Shown: positions 47,956-61,800 of the stretch, in pieces | Numbering within the stretch: the first letter of the stretch is position 1 | How the letters are laid out: every line of letters begins with the position of its first letter | Assembly (NCBI RefSeq): GCF_022539315.1 | Contig: NC_066314.1 | Span: 41,291,180-41,355,179 of the forward strand | Length of the DNA: 64,000 nucleotides | Direction: 5' to 3' | Source of the DNA: Serinus canaria | Taxonomy: Eukaryota > Chordata > Aves > Passeriformes > Fringillidae | The notes under the pieces: model-generated | What the model saw: the letters and a program-made list of their open reading frames with translations, nothing else | Database searches by the model: none | What the model was told of the DNA's origin: nothing | Program-made: the position numbers and the translations under genes

Positions 47956-48791
47956 CCACTGGAGATGATTTCCTGTCTTTTAGGGCTTCCTGGCTAAAAG
48001 GGGCAAACAGGGGTACTCTGGTACTCCTGACCCTTATTTTTCACAACATTTATGCATTTTACGTTGTCAAGCCAATATGTAGAAAAAGAGACATGTTCAC
48101 TGAACAGGCATCAGAATGTCTGTGTGTATCCTTGTCTCACACATGCTCTTCCATCTGGGCACCCTAACTTCTGTGAAGCTCCCCAGTCAACTTGTGAGTT
48201 TTCTTGAACAACCTTTTGGCATTCCATTGAACAAAATGTATAACTCCAGCTCAGTGAGTCACTCTGCAGGGCTGAGACACCCAAAAATCTCTGGATCACA
48301 CCCTCCATGCTTTGTTATGATTACAAAATCCAGACACATACTTTTCTAGTGACTGATACCACTCTTTATTTTTTTTAACAATGATGTGTAGTAAGGAGTA
48401 TGATGATAAAAGTAAGCAACAGAGAGTGTCAGAGATATTTTTCTGCATTTTGATTTAAACACAAACTATAGAAATACTAATCACTCTTTTTCAAAGTAAG
48501 TTTTAGACTATTTCGGACACAAAATATTTGAACATATATTTGGTTACTTACAAAACACTCAGTTCTGCATCTAATATACAAAATTCATAACAGGAGGGTA
48601 TTTCAAGGGGTTAGGGGGAAGGAAATTAACAAGTTTATGTTACAATTATAAGCAGGGAGAGGCGCCATTGCTACCTCCATTCAAAGGAGTTCAACAGGCA
48701 AGCTGCTTTCATAGCTGTTTGATCTTTTTGTGGCAATACTGCATTTGCCTTTCTGTGACTTTCCCAACCCTAGAAGCTCTTCCCCCACACT

Positions 48792-48874
48792 TTTACACTC
48801 ACGTGTGTATCCACAGAAGACTCCTAGAATGCCTTTGCACTCACTTGTGTGACCACAGAGGACTCCTCTAGAAT
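48792..48874. repeat. 42-bp diverged tandem duplication, intron 1
   Basis: Two copies of about 42 bp (beginning tttacactcacgtgtgtatc and tttgcactcacttgtgtgac) with several substitutions and a small indel, so older than the other duplications. Confidence 0.88.
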
Positions 48875-51800
48875 GACAAGAATGGGAGTTTTCATCTAAC
48901 TGTTCATTTGGTGGCAGAATGTTAAAGTGGTGCTTGCTAGACTTCACCAGCCACATGTGCAAAAGCAAAGCCAGTTGCTTTTGCAAAGCCAATTGCTGTA
49001 TTCAGATGTTTATAGGTCAGTTCCCTTCCAAAAGTACACTCTTAATGAACTGGAAATAATTCTATTCAGGTCAATGGATAAAAGGTAGTCCCAAACCTGC
49101 TAAGTGCTAATGCAAAACTAATTTTTCTCCAATATTTTTCTTTTTCAGCTGGAAGGAGAAACCATTCTCTAGTTCTGCCAAGTTACATCTACTTCCTGAA
49201 TCAGACAAATTTAAGATATGTAGTCTTAACAGCGCTGAGAAAATGATGAGTCACACCATTCTTTCCCACCATCCAGACCTTGGGAAAACCTGTGGAAGCT
49301 GCTTAAGACTATATGCCAACTTCATTTCATATGACCTCAGGCCAACTGCTATTATCCTCTACCCCTTGCAGCTCTTCTTGACAGATGTAGCTGGCTGCTC
49401 CAGCCAATGTTCAACTGCTGCACTTGGTAAGGAGCACCCAAACCCCTACTAAGTTTGGATTGTGTGTTTCAGCTGAAACCATGATGGATGTGATGAGCAA
49501 GAACTGTGAACTGATAGAGTTTGCCTTGCAAATCAATGCAATTCAGGTATTTTGCAATTATATTCAGTAAACTACAAAAAAGTCTTTTTAATATGTAAAT
49601 TAACATATTTATTTTCAATCTCTATAATGATACCATTGCAAAATATTTGGCTGTTCTAAAAATATAAGCTCTGATTCTTTAAAAATGTTATCTGATCCAT
49701 AATAAATTTTGTCCACTCTTTAATCTCACTTGACAATCAGGGATTCAGGCAGTTTCCATGCATCTTAAACTTGTCCTGGAAGACAGCCAGTTTGTTTAGT
49801 TCCCAAGTACTGGGAAGTGAAGTTACCAAGAGACAGGTAATTATACACGAATGTTGCCTCTGGAACTCGTGTTAAAAGCGTCTGAATAAATATTTACTGA
49901 TAATAATCCATCAGGTGGCATTCTAGTTCAGTAAAAGAGCCAGGAGATTTAGAGGACAGAAGTGTTTCAGCTGGAAGAAAGGATAAGAATTTTAAAAACT
50001 TCTATATTTTGAAAGAAATTTTTCTATAAAATCAAAATCAGAGATTATCAGGATCTCCAGGGGTCCTGCACTTCGCAGTCTTTTTAGGACATGTGTACTG
50101 GCAAGAGAGATTTTCTTTTCCACTTCTTGTAAAATTCCATAGTGAACATCCAGGATTGGTACTGGAATTTTTCATCCTTCTGTCTATAGAGTGATAAAGG
50201 CCAATAATTTCTTGTCCTATAACAAAGGCACTGAGCTCCATATACAGGCACAATCAAAAAAGAAATTAGCAGACAACCAGACTTCAGTTGACTCAACAAC
50301 ACCTCCCACAAACTTCAAAGAGGAAGTTGTCTTTTTTTTTCCCTACTGGGAACTTATGGAATTCTAGCATAGATCCAATGGCACTTCTAAGTAATATAAA
50401 AGGGAAGGCAACATTAAGATACAAAATTGTCTTTGCAGGGAGGACAAGCCCCTCACACTATATGGAGGTGGACAATCTGTCCTCCTCAGGGAATGAAAAG
50501 ACATTCTCTTAGATGAAATACTTAATTAAAGATTTTTTTGTGAAACATCTATTTTAGAGGTCTTGCTTGTTTGCCAAATTCATGCAAAAAAAAAAATCCA
50601 CTATGTTAAATATTCTTTTGAATTATAATGAAAATATATACCAAGCAATCTTCTTTAATCTTGGACTTTCAAGCACCAGTAAAGGAAAGGAAAGGAAATA
50701 AGACATGTTAGAGAAATTCTGTACCGGATCTTTAATTCTTACCATCTGCTACAAATTATATGTTGTTTGGGCTGGAAGAACCATTACACTGGTAAAATAA
50801 ATTAAAATAAATAAAATCATCTAGAAAAGTGAACACAGCTATTTTTGATACTTGGCATTCACCAGAACCCATGTACATGATGAAAATGTCCTCCTATATC
50901 ATTCTTAGCATGAAGCAAAAAATGTTAAGTGGATTCTTAGTCTTTCAAGCACAGAAACTTTGCTAGGTAATAAACTGCATTATTAATCTGAAGAATTTTC
51001 AGTTCATGCTCAAGCCTGTGGAAAGCAAACATCAGGAAAAAAAAAACAAAATTAAAAGGAGTTTAGGCACCTTTTTTTTCCTTTATTTTGAATTCTTTTA
51101 TACTTTTTTTATATAAACAGGGGATGATTTTTGAAATTTAAATCACAGAATTGTCAACTTGTTTTTAAACCAAAGACATTCTCAGCAAGACACTGTTCTG
51201 TTTCTGAACTCTGATTTTTTTTTATAACATTCCTGACAGGCTGTATCTTTATAGGGATTTAAATCCAGAACTAATTTCTCTGACCTGCTTGATATGAGAC
51301 CTCGTTACAAAAGGGTAATTGCTGAACACAGACTGAAACTGGATGCCAGTACAGTCGAGACTGTGTTTCAAGCTCCTATCTTAACTGTATTACATTTTTA
51401 TAATTACAAGCTTAGCTGAGATTAAAGAACACTGTTTGGAGCTCTTTGATATGCCAACACCAGTATAAGCTTTGACAGTGCTGATGGATGACAATTTTTC
51501 ACATCAGTATTGTACTACATATTGTAAGACTTTTCATTTCCTGACTTTTTATAGTTGCTGTCTTCATTAGTGTCTACAAGAACGTTCAGAAAAAGGTGAG
51601 GAACTAGAGTTTGCGTTAATTATATGGTTTTTATCTTGATAAAGATCATGGGATCCAGCCCCAGAAGCTTTCCTCCGTCCCTCTCTCATTGAGAAGGTCT
51701 CATGACCAACATCAGGCAAATGTGGTCCTCTGCAGTCCATTCAGAATGGCTTTGGCACCATCTGCTACTAAAGGCAAATGATATTAGTAACCTGAATTCC

Positions 51801-52085
51801 AACATGCAGGGATAGGTCTAGACAGTCCTCCTTGACAGACATTCAGAAGATTGGTATTCTTGGAGCATAAATCTCTTCAGTAACTTTATCTGCCCCAAGC
51901 CACAGCAGGTATCAGTTTTCAAAGACACTGTGGACTTCAGGTAACTCCTGGGATAGGTAGGGTCCAGATAACATTTTGTTGTATCCCACTCCACTTATCT
52001 TTGATAAGATATTATATTTTAAAAATATTATATTTTATAAAACCAAATAGAAAGAGTGGAGTGAAGTGGGATTGGAGGGAATATT

Positions 52086-52595
52086 CACAGAATCATTCAG
52101 GTTGGAAAATACCTCTAAGATAGAGTCCAACTGTTAACTTAGCATTGCCGCCACTAAATCATCTCTAAGCATCACATCTATACATCTTTAAAATACCTCC
52201 AGGCCTGATAACTCAACCACTTCCCTGGGCAGCATGTGCTGGTGCTTGGCCACCATTTTGGTGAAGAAATTTTTCCTCATGTCCAATCTAAACTCTCCAC
52301 AGCACAACTTGAGGCCATTTCCTCTTGTTCTATTGCTCCTTACTTGGGAGAAGAGATCAGTTCTCATGTGGTTACAAACTCCTTTCAGGTCACTGTAGAG
52401 AGCTTATCACTCTCCTGAGCGTCCTTTTCTCCAGGAAAAACAGCTGCCCAGCTCCCTCAGCTGTTTCTCTTAAGACTTGTGCTCCAGACCCTTCACCAGC
52501 TCTGCTGCCCTTCTCTGCACATGCTCCAGCACCTCAGTGTCTTCCTTCTACTGAGGTATTGAGAACTGAACAGAGGATCTGAAGTTATCCCAGAT
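52086..52595 (-). mobile_element. CR1 LINE fragment in intron 1
   Basis: The plus strand starts cacagaatcattcaggttgg and holds the blocks acttccctgggcagcatgtg, gaagaaatttttcctcatgt and ttctctgcacatgctccagc. These are the reverse complement of the 3' part of an avian CR1 of the same general subtype as the 47.8-kb copy. The 5' truncation point near 52,595 is approximate. Confidence 0.9.
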
Positions 52596-53327
52596 CTTCT
52601 GTTCTGATGGTTAAAAGCCTGGTACTGTCCAGTGTAAGTGAGAGTGGTTTATATCAATTCATTCTCATGGAAATGCTGCTCCTCTGTTTGTGCATTTATA
52701 GTCCCATCTTTCTGGTGTCCTGTCTTCATGGACTTATAAAAATCAACCCTACTATTTGAGTCTTTGCTATGCATAATTAAGAAGTCCATTTGACTTTCAT
52801 TGCTTCATGACAAAAAAGCAACAAAAACTCCCCCCAAACTTCATGGAAATAAACAAAATTTTCTCTCCTATCTCTTCTCAGATTTCAAATTTTATTTATT
52901 TGCTTCCTACAGTACCTTAGTTTCACAGATTCTCCTCTTCAGAAAATATAAATACTGGATTGCCCTAACTCTTGCTAAGCATTGTTGCAACTGTCACAAT
53001 GGGTGCAGCATCCAAGCAGGGTTGCTTCTGAAGTGAAGACAAACAAACCAAAGCTAAGTCAAGCAACCTTTAAATGGCATCTCTCCTCATTATTCAGAGC
53101 AGTTTCTCCCATTGATAAGCAACTGTTGACATAAAAAGTATACCCAATCTACTTTTCACAAAAGCTGGCTTCTTTGGATATATTCCAGACAGCAGCACCT
53201 GCAACTTAAAAAGGTTTGATACAGGAAGTAAAAAGTTTTCACTTTGATCACCCAAACACCCCAGCTGAGAATTTTCCAAATTATGATGAAACATGTATGC
53301 TGATGAGGAAAGTGATTTTGTATTTTG

Positions 53328-53332
53328 AAGAG
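53328..53332. repeat. Target-site duplication, left copy (AAGAG)
   Basis: Five bases directly before the LTR, identical to those at 53894-53898 directly after it. Confidence 0.85.
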
Positions 53333-53893
53333 TGTTGTGGTTTAACCCCAGAAGGTAACTAAGCACTACACAGCTGCTCATTCACTCTTCTTCCCCAGTG
53401 GGATCCGGGAGAGAATCGGAAGAGTAAAAGTGGGAAAACCCATAGGCTGAGATCATGACAGTTTAAGGGCACATAAAAAGAAGAAAATAATAAGGGTAAC
53501 AATAGTAACAAAATAATTAGAATATACAGAACCAGTGATGCACAAGGCAATTGCTCACCACCTGCTGACCTGCCAGTTCCCAAGCAGCAGTGGCCCTCAG
53601 CCAGCTTTCCCCCCATTTCCATGGTGAGCATGATGCCACAGGCTATGGAATATCCCTCTGCCCAGTTTGGGTCACCTGTCCTGGCCATGTCCCCTCCCAC
53701 ATTCTGTGCCACTCCAGCCTTCTCACTGGCAGGGCATGAGAAGCTGAAAAGTCCTTGACTTAGGCAAGTTCTACTTAGCTAGAACTAAAAACCTCAGCAT
53801 ATCAGCAACATTATTCTCACAATACATCCAAAACACAAAGCTATTCCAGCTATTAGGAAGAAAATTACCTCTATCCCCACTCAAACCAGGACA
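53333..53893 (-). mobile_element. Solo LTR of an endogenous retrovirus-like element (ERVL type)
   Basis: The 561-bp element starts tgttgtggtttaaccccaga and ends caaaccaggaca on the plus strand, so on the minus strand it runs TGTCCTGG... to ...CCACAACA with the canonical TG/CA ends. It resembles an LTR I know from many bird genomes (usually classed ERVL-like), including the blocks caattgctcaccacctgctg and gggcatgagaagctgaaaa. The base pairs AAGAG flank it on both sides (53328-53332 and 53894-53898), a perfect 5-bp target duplication. No internal retroviral genes lie next to it, so it is a solo LTR left by recombination. Family name is from memory. Confidence 0.92.
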
Positions 53894-53898
53894 AAGAG
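53894..53898. repeat. Target-site duplication, right copy (AAGAG)
   Basis: Five bases directly after the LTR, identical to those at 53328-53332. Confidence 0.85.
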
Positions 53899-54755
53899 AT
53901 TTAAAAAAATAAAACAACGAACCAATCAGATAGTTAGCTAGCCCTGTGGTGAAAGTTTTCAACACCAACTACAACACTGATGAAAGAAGGCCATTCTGCT
54001 CTACAGCTGCATTAAATCTTGGATCTTTTGGGAAATAAATAAGAGCTATTTTAGGTTTCCTTCTATCATCAGTAGTGACACCTAAAATTTTAAACATAAG
54101 TGATAAAAACTGTGATATTTTTCTTTCAGAATTCAAAAGATGCTTTTATAAGCAGTATTCTAAACCTAAATTATTACCTTGGGGCATGTATCAAGGATGA
54201 AAAGTATTCTGAACACACTGATCTCCTGTAGCATGAGGGAGTGCCATTACACAACTCAGCTGCAGAAATGGGGCAAGGTTTGGTCTTCCATAGTGAAGCC
54301 TGAGTTTCTGCTCATTTTGACAATTTTTCATCACAAAATTTACTTTATCCCACATAATGTCTATTAATGATGTGCCATTCATGATGTAGAAACATTACAT
54401 TACAGATTGAATGCTATGTTTTACAAGCACCTTGTGCACTGTGCCATAAGAGAATGAATGAGGAAAATTCAACAAAACAGTTTCTGGCCTTGTTTGCCAG
54501 AAACAGTTTGAGATTTAAATAAAATACACCTTTTAAAAATAATCCTTTTCACATCATGTTCTATCTGTTTTGAACAAAACATGTTGTTAGGCAAAAGTCA
54601 GCTTCTGGTCCCACAAACAGCCCCTGTGGACATTTTAACAATTATCCATAGTTAATTTTTACAAAAACTGCCAAAGGTTTTGGTAAGACACTTTGGTAGG
54701 GGAAAAGATTAAAAGCATTTACAGGCAAGCTGTTTAAGAGCTAGCCAGCATACTG

Positions 54756-54780
54756 AAAAAAAAAAAAAAAAAAAAAAAAA
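54756..54780. repeat. A(25) homopolymer in intron 1
   Basis: Run of 25 A on the plus strand, followed by GTGAAAAATG. Confidence 0.97.
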
Positions 54781-55800
54781 GTGAAAAATGAAACCTGCAT
54801 CTCCTGTCCTTGGTGTTTAGTTTTCATCTTCCTTCATCAAGAGATACAAGAAAAGCCCTGAGGATTCTCAACATATTGAACATCTTTGTGACAAAAAAAA
54901 TCTGTTCTTTGCACAGAACATTTCTTGGTACAGTAGTTACCTGACCATTAGCCAGAGTAATGTCTGTCAAGGTGTTTCCCTGGGAAATGTGTAAGTTTAA
55001 ACCTTACCATTCAAAAACTTGGAGCCCATGATTCCATATTGGTCAATAACTATACAAAGTTTCATTGAGCTGATCACAAAAACACTGCTAGGCTTCCACT
55101 TCCCCCAAAACTATACATTTCTGAAGTTTCAGTAGATCTTCAATATTTACTTCTTATCAGTTTACCTGAGAAACTGAGCTGCACATACTAGTAGTATTTG
55201 TGAGATTCATACAAATTTATCTTAGCTGTTTCCAAATAACACAGAGTGAGACAAAATCAGGTTTAAAACACTTTCTACTGGGGAAAAAAGCCTCACAAAA
55301 CACCATGACTTTTTCCAGATCCTGATTTCAACTCAGTTTTCTCATGTGTCAGACAGCATTTTATTTCCTACATAATTTGAATTGCATGTCTTCCTATACA
55401 TATACAAAACCAAAGTGAACAATTTAGCTTTTAGGTAATGATCTGTAAAATGATACATTATATTTACACTGTTATTAGAATATAAGTACATTAATAATGG
55501 ATCTATATTTTTTTGTGAAAAGAATATTTATCCAAAGCAATAGACCAATGGATGAGATTATTCTCAAATGCCTTGAAGCTTGTGAGACTGCAGACAAATC
55601 AGGTAAGAGACACATCAAATTAGAAACTAATCTTCAAAACATTTAAGTATGCTTGCAAGACAACGTAAGCACTGGGCAGCCAATAAGCCATTTACCTCAG
55701 CAAGCTGGACATTATGCCTTGTCTTAAAGTAATTACATTAGTATATTATTAAGAAAAATCAACTGTATTTTTTTCAGGTTTTTGATCTAAATCAAAAGCA

Positions 55801-55833
55801 TTTTCATATGCCAAAAATATTGGCATATGAAAA
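55801..55833. repeat. Perfect inverted repeat, 14-bp arms, intron 1
   Basis: Arms ttttcatatgccaa (55801-55814) and its reverse complement (55820-55833) flank a 5-base loop. Confidence 0.95.
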
Positions 55834-58800
55834 AATGTTGTTATTACTATTCTAACTGCATATTTTTACAGTAGAAAACAAGCATTAATTCCTTTTTCAA
55901 GATGTACTAAAATACATCATGCCATTGTTAATTCTAAAAATTCTTTCTGAAATTATTTCCTGGGGCATATGTTGCTGGGTTTTTTTAAGAAAGTAAATTG
56001 TCAGAATTGCCATTTTAAGAATTTCAACCCATGCGTAACATTTTTCCAGGAAAATGTAAGATGGCAAAAATGAGGTGGGACTGATCAAAATGCTTCCTTT
56101 AACACAAAAATCCAGCAACTGCATTACTGCATCAGAAACTCAAGTATATTTTTAATTCCTATGCACCTCTAAAAGCAGACACACTTTTAAGTGCCTTTTC
56201 CTGCTAACATTGAAGCGCTGTACAAGAGTATCTTTCAGGGATGGTGCATGGAAACTCCACTGGTTTTCAATGGCTAGAGCTGTGCAACAACTCTGCATAA
56301 AATTTTGACTTCTCACCATTGATAGTCACATGGTAAAAGAATGATTTTTCAGTGTAAACATCTCAGCTGTCATTACTTTCACATGTAATTGAAGTTCAGT
56401 TACAATATATCTTAAAAGTGTTTTCCTTTCCTCTAAGCTAAAGGCTGAATTGTTACAGATGGTAATTTTGGCAGATGGTTGTATATGAAACTGAGTTTAT
56501 AATTAGGCCAAACCTGACTTGTACAATTAAGGCAATGAAGATTTGAAAAATAAGAAGTGTCAGATCAGTACATGATTAGTCTGGTGCCCACCGAGAACTG
56601 AAGAAACCTGATCATTCAGATTTACAGAATACATTGCCTATATGAAAATTTCTTCTGAATTGCATGAATTAGAAGATAAGAAACATTTCATGCACAGAGT
56701 GTAAACTGAAATAACCATGATGTTTTACCTACCTAATGTATAATCCCTTTTTCTTCAGTCGAGGCTAATGAGATGGTCTGAAGCCATCTAACAGCTCCCT
56801 GCTGCTGAGAGAGGGCTCCTTCTCTGCAGCTTCCCTCCCTCTGACATTCACCCGACCCCTAAGCAAGCCAGTAAATTCAAAGACAGTGACTTGCCAATTC
56901 AGCTGAGAGACAAAAAGTAATCCCTGAGGAATGAGCGGAGGAGGAGATGAGATGTGCCAGGATGAGAAGACTAGGACTGCCCCTTTCTGGATGTGACCTC
57001 TTGGGCTTGCTCTAACATATATCAAGCTGCATTTCAAGCCATATTATATCTAGTGACAAAAACCTTTCCAGACTGGTAATTTTGTGTTAAGGTGCCGTTG
57101 CCAGTTTTAGCCTCTTCTGTTAAATATTTCTTTATTCTGGTACCAAGAAAGGATCAGTAATGTCCAGCAATCAATCTCTACTACTTTCTGCATATCATTC
57201 AGTAGTTTCTTGCAATCAACTTTCAGTCTCTTTTCATATGCAAATTGCTCCCTTATAATGCTTTTGCCTATTTTAAGAATCCTATTTCTGTTTTTCTCTT
57301 TTTTTCAATGGGAAAACCAGAACTTTTTTTCGGGATGGCTGATGATCACTATCATAAAAGCACTCCCCTTTCAAATTTCTCTATCTGCTCCTACTGCATC
57401 CCAATATGCTGTCTGGTTTGTTCTACTATGGGCACAATATAGGGATTTTTCATTCCTTTTCCTGACCAAGCATTGCTACAAGAACATAATAAGAGCTTGT
57501 AAGTAGCTTTCAGAAGTAATTGATATGGCCATTATTAATTCAGTTACAATTAGTTCAAAACATTCCTTCCAAAATGCATCCCCCTTGCTCTTCAACACAA
57601 CAAACTCCACTTGCCATCATGCCATCTGTTCTCCCATCTCCTCTAAACCTTTACAAAGTTCCTCAGAATCTCTTTTAGTTTCAATTAACCTGAGTAATTT
57701 ATGTAGCTTGCACATGTTGTCATCAATCTGTGAACCCTATTACCAGATTGAACTATATGAGGTTACTGACAATTAGAGAACATTACCTTTTAGGTTTTTG
57801 CCATGTTACAAATTAATGACTTGTTCCTACACTTTGCTTTCTGTCCTAATTAATTTTTTTCCCCTCAAACTGTTACAATAAGAGAAATACACTGTGGGGC
57901 CACTTGGATTTTTTTATTAGGTCTTTATTTTTTAAGAATCCAAAATAAGTAATTTCCATTCTTTCTCTTTGTTCATCCATTTTGAACCACAAATATATTT
58001 CATGCATTGAATGCATTTCTTTTACAGAAACTGGGCTTTTCTATTCCTTCCATTGAACTCTATTAATACAGAGTTCCCATCTGCCTTCTACCAAGCAAAT
58101 TAAATACAGAAAGATCTGCTAGCAATGCAACAATAGAGGCAAGCTGGTAAAAAAAATTCTTTTCTACTCTGGATATATTCATTAATTCTAAAGACAAGAA
58201 TTGAGAGTTAATTGTTAAGAGGTACTATATATTTAAAAAATGAAAAAAAACACCATGTTCACTATTAAGTCATAATCACCTTATCTTTACCTTAAAATTA
58301 ACACAATTTACAATTTATATCCTGCCCTTATCTTTACATCTGTTCACACAAACTGTATTTTTATTATCCTGGTGGTTTGTGGGTGGGTTTAGAGGTTTTT
58401 TGGTTTTGTTTTTTATTGCTGTTTTCTTGTTTGTTTTTAGTTTTGATTGGGATTTGTAAAGACTAACAACAACAAACTCCATCAAAGCATTGCTGGTATT
58501 CCAGTGTTTCCCCACAATTCTGCTATGTGTCCAGGAAGAACAGGCACATTACTATGATATATAGCAACATGCAAGTGCTCTCAGCTTACAGTTAAGAGAC
58601 ACAGGATAAAGCCCAGCTAACTTCATCATCACAGAATTGTGATCACAGAATTAATATGAATGTCATTCACATGATATCTCAATGTTTTTGTTTGAGTTAT
58701 GCTTACTAGAGAGAACTGTAAATATCCAGTCTTAAACCTGAAGCTCTACTTGTGTCTTTCCTTAAAAAAAACACTGAAATTGTGGGGTAAACATTCCAAA

Positions 58801-61800
58801 AAGAAGTTAAGTCATCCAGCTTACACTATGGAAACACACACTTAACTGGACAGAAAAAAATCTGAGAAAAAAAGCTCCCTAAATCTGTACAATTTTGAAG
58901 AAATATAAATGCCTATTAGATACAAATGCCTATAAAACATGACTCTTACACCAGTAACACAGTATTATGAATTTAGTTAAATAACTGAGATTAAATATCA
59001 GGTATTCTCACAGAATCTGCAACAATACAACAAAACACAACACTTTGAAAAAACAGCTATTTTACCTTACTTTTCCTGATAACTTTCACAGGGGTTGCTC
59101 ATTAAAAAAATGGAATTGTAAATCACGTGCAGTGTGATGCAGAGCTTTACAATTGGTCAAAAGTATTCATGTGAATTAGAAAGAATGGTAACTGTCAGTA
59201 GTGAAATTATTCTGGTACAAGTTCAACAGCATCTTTGTTACAGATGTGCTGATAGAAAACTCATACAGGCATGGACACAATATAATATTGTTTCTTGGAT
59301 TATTTTTACACCTAGTTCTCAAATACTTCCTAGGATCATTCTTATTCAAGAAGACACATTAATTTGCCTGGCCTATTATGAAATTTCTTTGGCTTGCATA
59401 ATTAATCTCACAGAAAATATAACCCATTGTTGAGAAGATTAGTGTAAATATCCTCAGAGCATACACTTTTCAATGTCTGCACACTAAAATTCCAGTGACT
59501 AGTTATGCATTTTCATAATTTATACAATTTTTAGCAAGTTTACTTGAGTGACACTTATCAATTTTTACAGGAGAAAAAAATCTTCCCAGTTTTACAGGAA
59601 TTGTGCCATTTACTTTGAAATAAGTAATGGAGTATGTGTGTTAAGAAGAAAATTGCATCATAGAGAATAAAGCCAAAAAGTACATAATTGTTTGACAAAT
59701 AGCACTTTGAACAGGTACTAATTCAACAGTAACTGAAAGAGTGTTCTTGGATGCAATTGACTCATTTCAATAGAAATAAACCAGATTTTAGTAGGCTAAA
59801 AGCAGATTAACTTCACATATGTTTCAGGCTATTTGCAAATGTCAACAACATTCTGTTGGGAAATGACCAACAGTACTGTAGAGAGTCTGACCATTACTGG
59901 CAAATGTTGAGCTGATCCCTGAAACCTGCACATGATAAGACTGCATTTTTTTTTTAATGCACAGAGGAGAATGAGAAGATAGAAATTCACTTAAATTATT
60001 TAAAGAACATATTAGACCTGAACTTTTTAAAAGTAAAATGAAAGCACCAAATCAGGTAGTTCTCACTTGGCTAGGTAACAGAGCTGAGAGGCACAGGGGA
60101 AAGCAATAAAAGCTACTTCTGAAAGGATTTCCTTTGATCTCAATAAGTATCTGACCATAAAAAGAAAAAAAAAAATTAATTGTCACTTCTAGAAATGGCA
60201 GACCAGTATTTCAGAGGGCTCTTCCTAACTGTAATAATAGATTGCAAGCACTGTAAAACCAAAAAACCAACATATTCCATGGAACAATGGATTCATCCTA
60301 ATCCAGTCCAAAGAGACACTGTGTTTCTACAGATGATACAAAATAGTGACAACAGGTTGTTCAGAGGACTGACATTTGAAGTGGGCCCCAAAAGGTAATG
60401 GGAAATAAAAATGCAAGAAAGAATCTAGAGAACATACACTGGAGATGAAGCTTAAGGTGTGTGGGAGCAAAGAAGAAGCTGATAGACACACCTTCAGTAC
60501 TGTGGATTACACAAGCAGTTCTGTTGTCAGAGGTGAGGACACTGATTTAAACACAGTAGAGGGCGGGAAAGCTGCACAAAGAGATGAAGGTGCTTTTCTG
60601 TCTTAAGGGGAAGAGGTGATAAACTTGCTGTCATTTTCACATGTGGCCCTGAGCTATGATGATAGGGAAAAAATATCCAGAAGAAAATGGATGGAGTATT
60701 ATGAACATCACCTGACATGAGATTGGAGTCAGTTTTTAAAATAGCAAGTTTTTCACTGATTTTAGTAGCCTGAAACACTGCCTAGTGTTACACTACTAAT
60801 GGAACAAACACCAAAGAAATACATCTAAACAGATTGAACCAGCCTACAATTTAGAAATCTAGAATTTTTAGAGTGCATGGCAAATCTAGGGCACATTCTT
60901 TGCCAGGGATTATAATACAGAAGATCAAAGCACATTCAGTGACAGTTTATTTAAATTTACAGTTTATAAGAAAGGTTTGCATTTCCTAGAAATAAAGCAA
61001 TGCCCATCAGAATCATTTAAACTGGTGTCAAATACAGCACTGGTAGTTTTTGCTGTTAGAACAGAAATGCAATCCACACATTGCTGAAGCACAATAGCTT
61101 GGAAAAGACACCAATTATGAATACTGGAGATACATTTTTTCCCTCCTTTTTAAAATAACCACCAAAAAGCTCTGTTTATTCAGGAACATGTTTTTTAATC
61201 CAAATGAAAGAGGGTGCCAAGCAGTGTTATACAAGCTTCCTAAATTCATTTGGCTGACTAATGCTCCTATTCCTGCATGCTTCAAAGTAGTAAAAGAAAA
61301 ACAAATCTCAGGAAGAACTGACATTCAGATCTGTATCAGCTTAAAGACATAATGCATAATATTGTCTGCTTGCTATTTAATGCAAAAGACAAATTTTGCT
61401 GAGTTCACTTAATAATGAGCAAATGGAGGGTGGAAATTAGAGGGTTGGAACTTAGGACTTTTTTACAATAGACTATTAGCATGTTTAAATTTCAACCTCC
61501 CTAAATTTATAAGCACTTCTTTTCATTTAGTGAATTATTTTGCATATATACAGCATATTATTAATTCAAATGTATCATGCCTGACTCCTTAGTGTCTTAC
61601 TTCAGTTAGACCACAAAAGCCAGCACCTTGGTATCATACTCCCATTTTATACAATTATGAAATCTCCATAAAGAGACAGGAATTTTTTTGGACTGACATG
61701 AAATGGTGGAAGAAACTTTACTGCACACTTTAAACCCACCACATTACAGGCACTTTACAATATCAAACATCACATATTATTTTATAACAGTATCGTACAC

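Noticed and set aside
47742..48167. 141-codon open frame on the plus strand in intron 1
   Set aside because: It runs through the CR1 fragment at 47837-47955 in antisense, so its coding potential is accidental.
53359..53712. 117-codon open frame on the minus strand
   Set aside because: It lies wholly inside the solo LTR, which does not encode protein.
54480..54504. 9-bp inverted repeat (gtttctggc / gccagaaac)
   Set aside because: Arms are short enough to arise by chance in this length of sequence.
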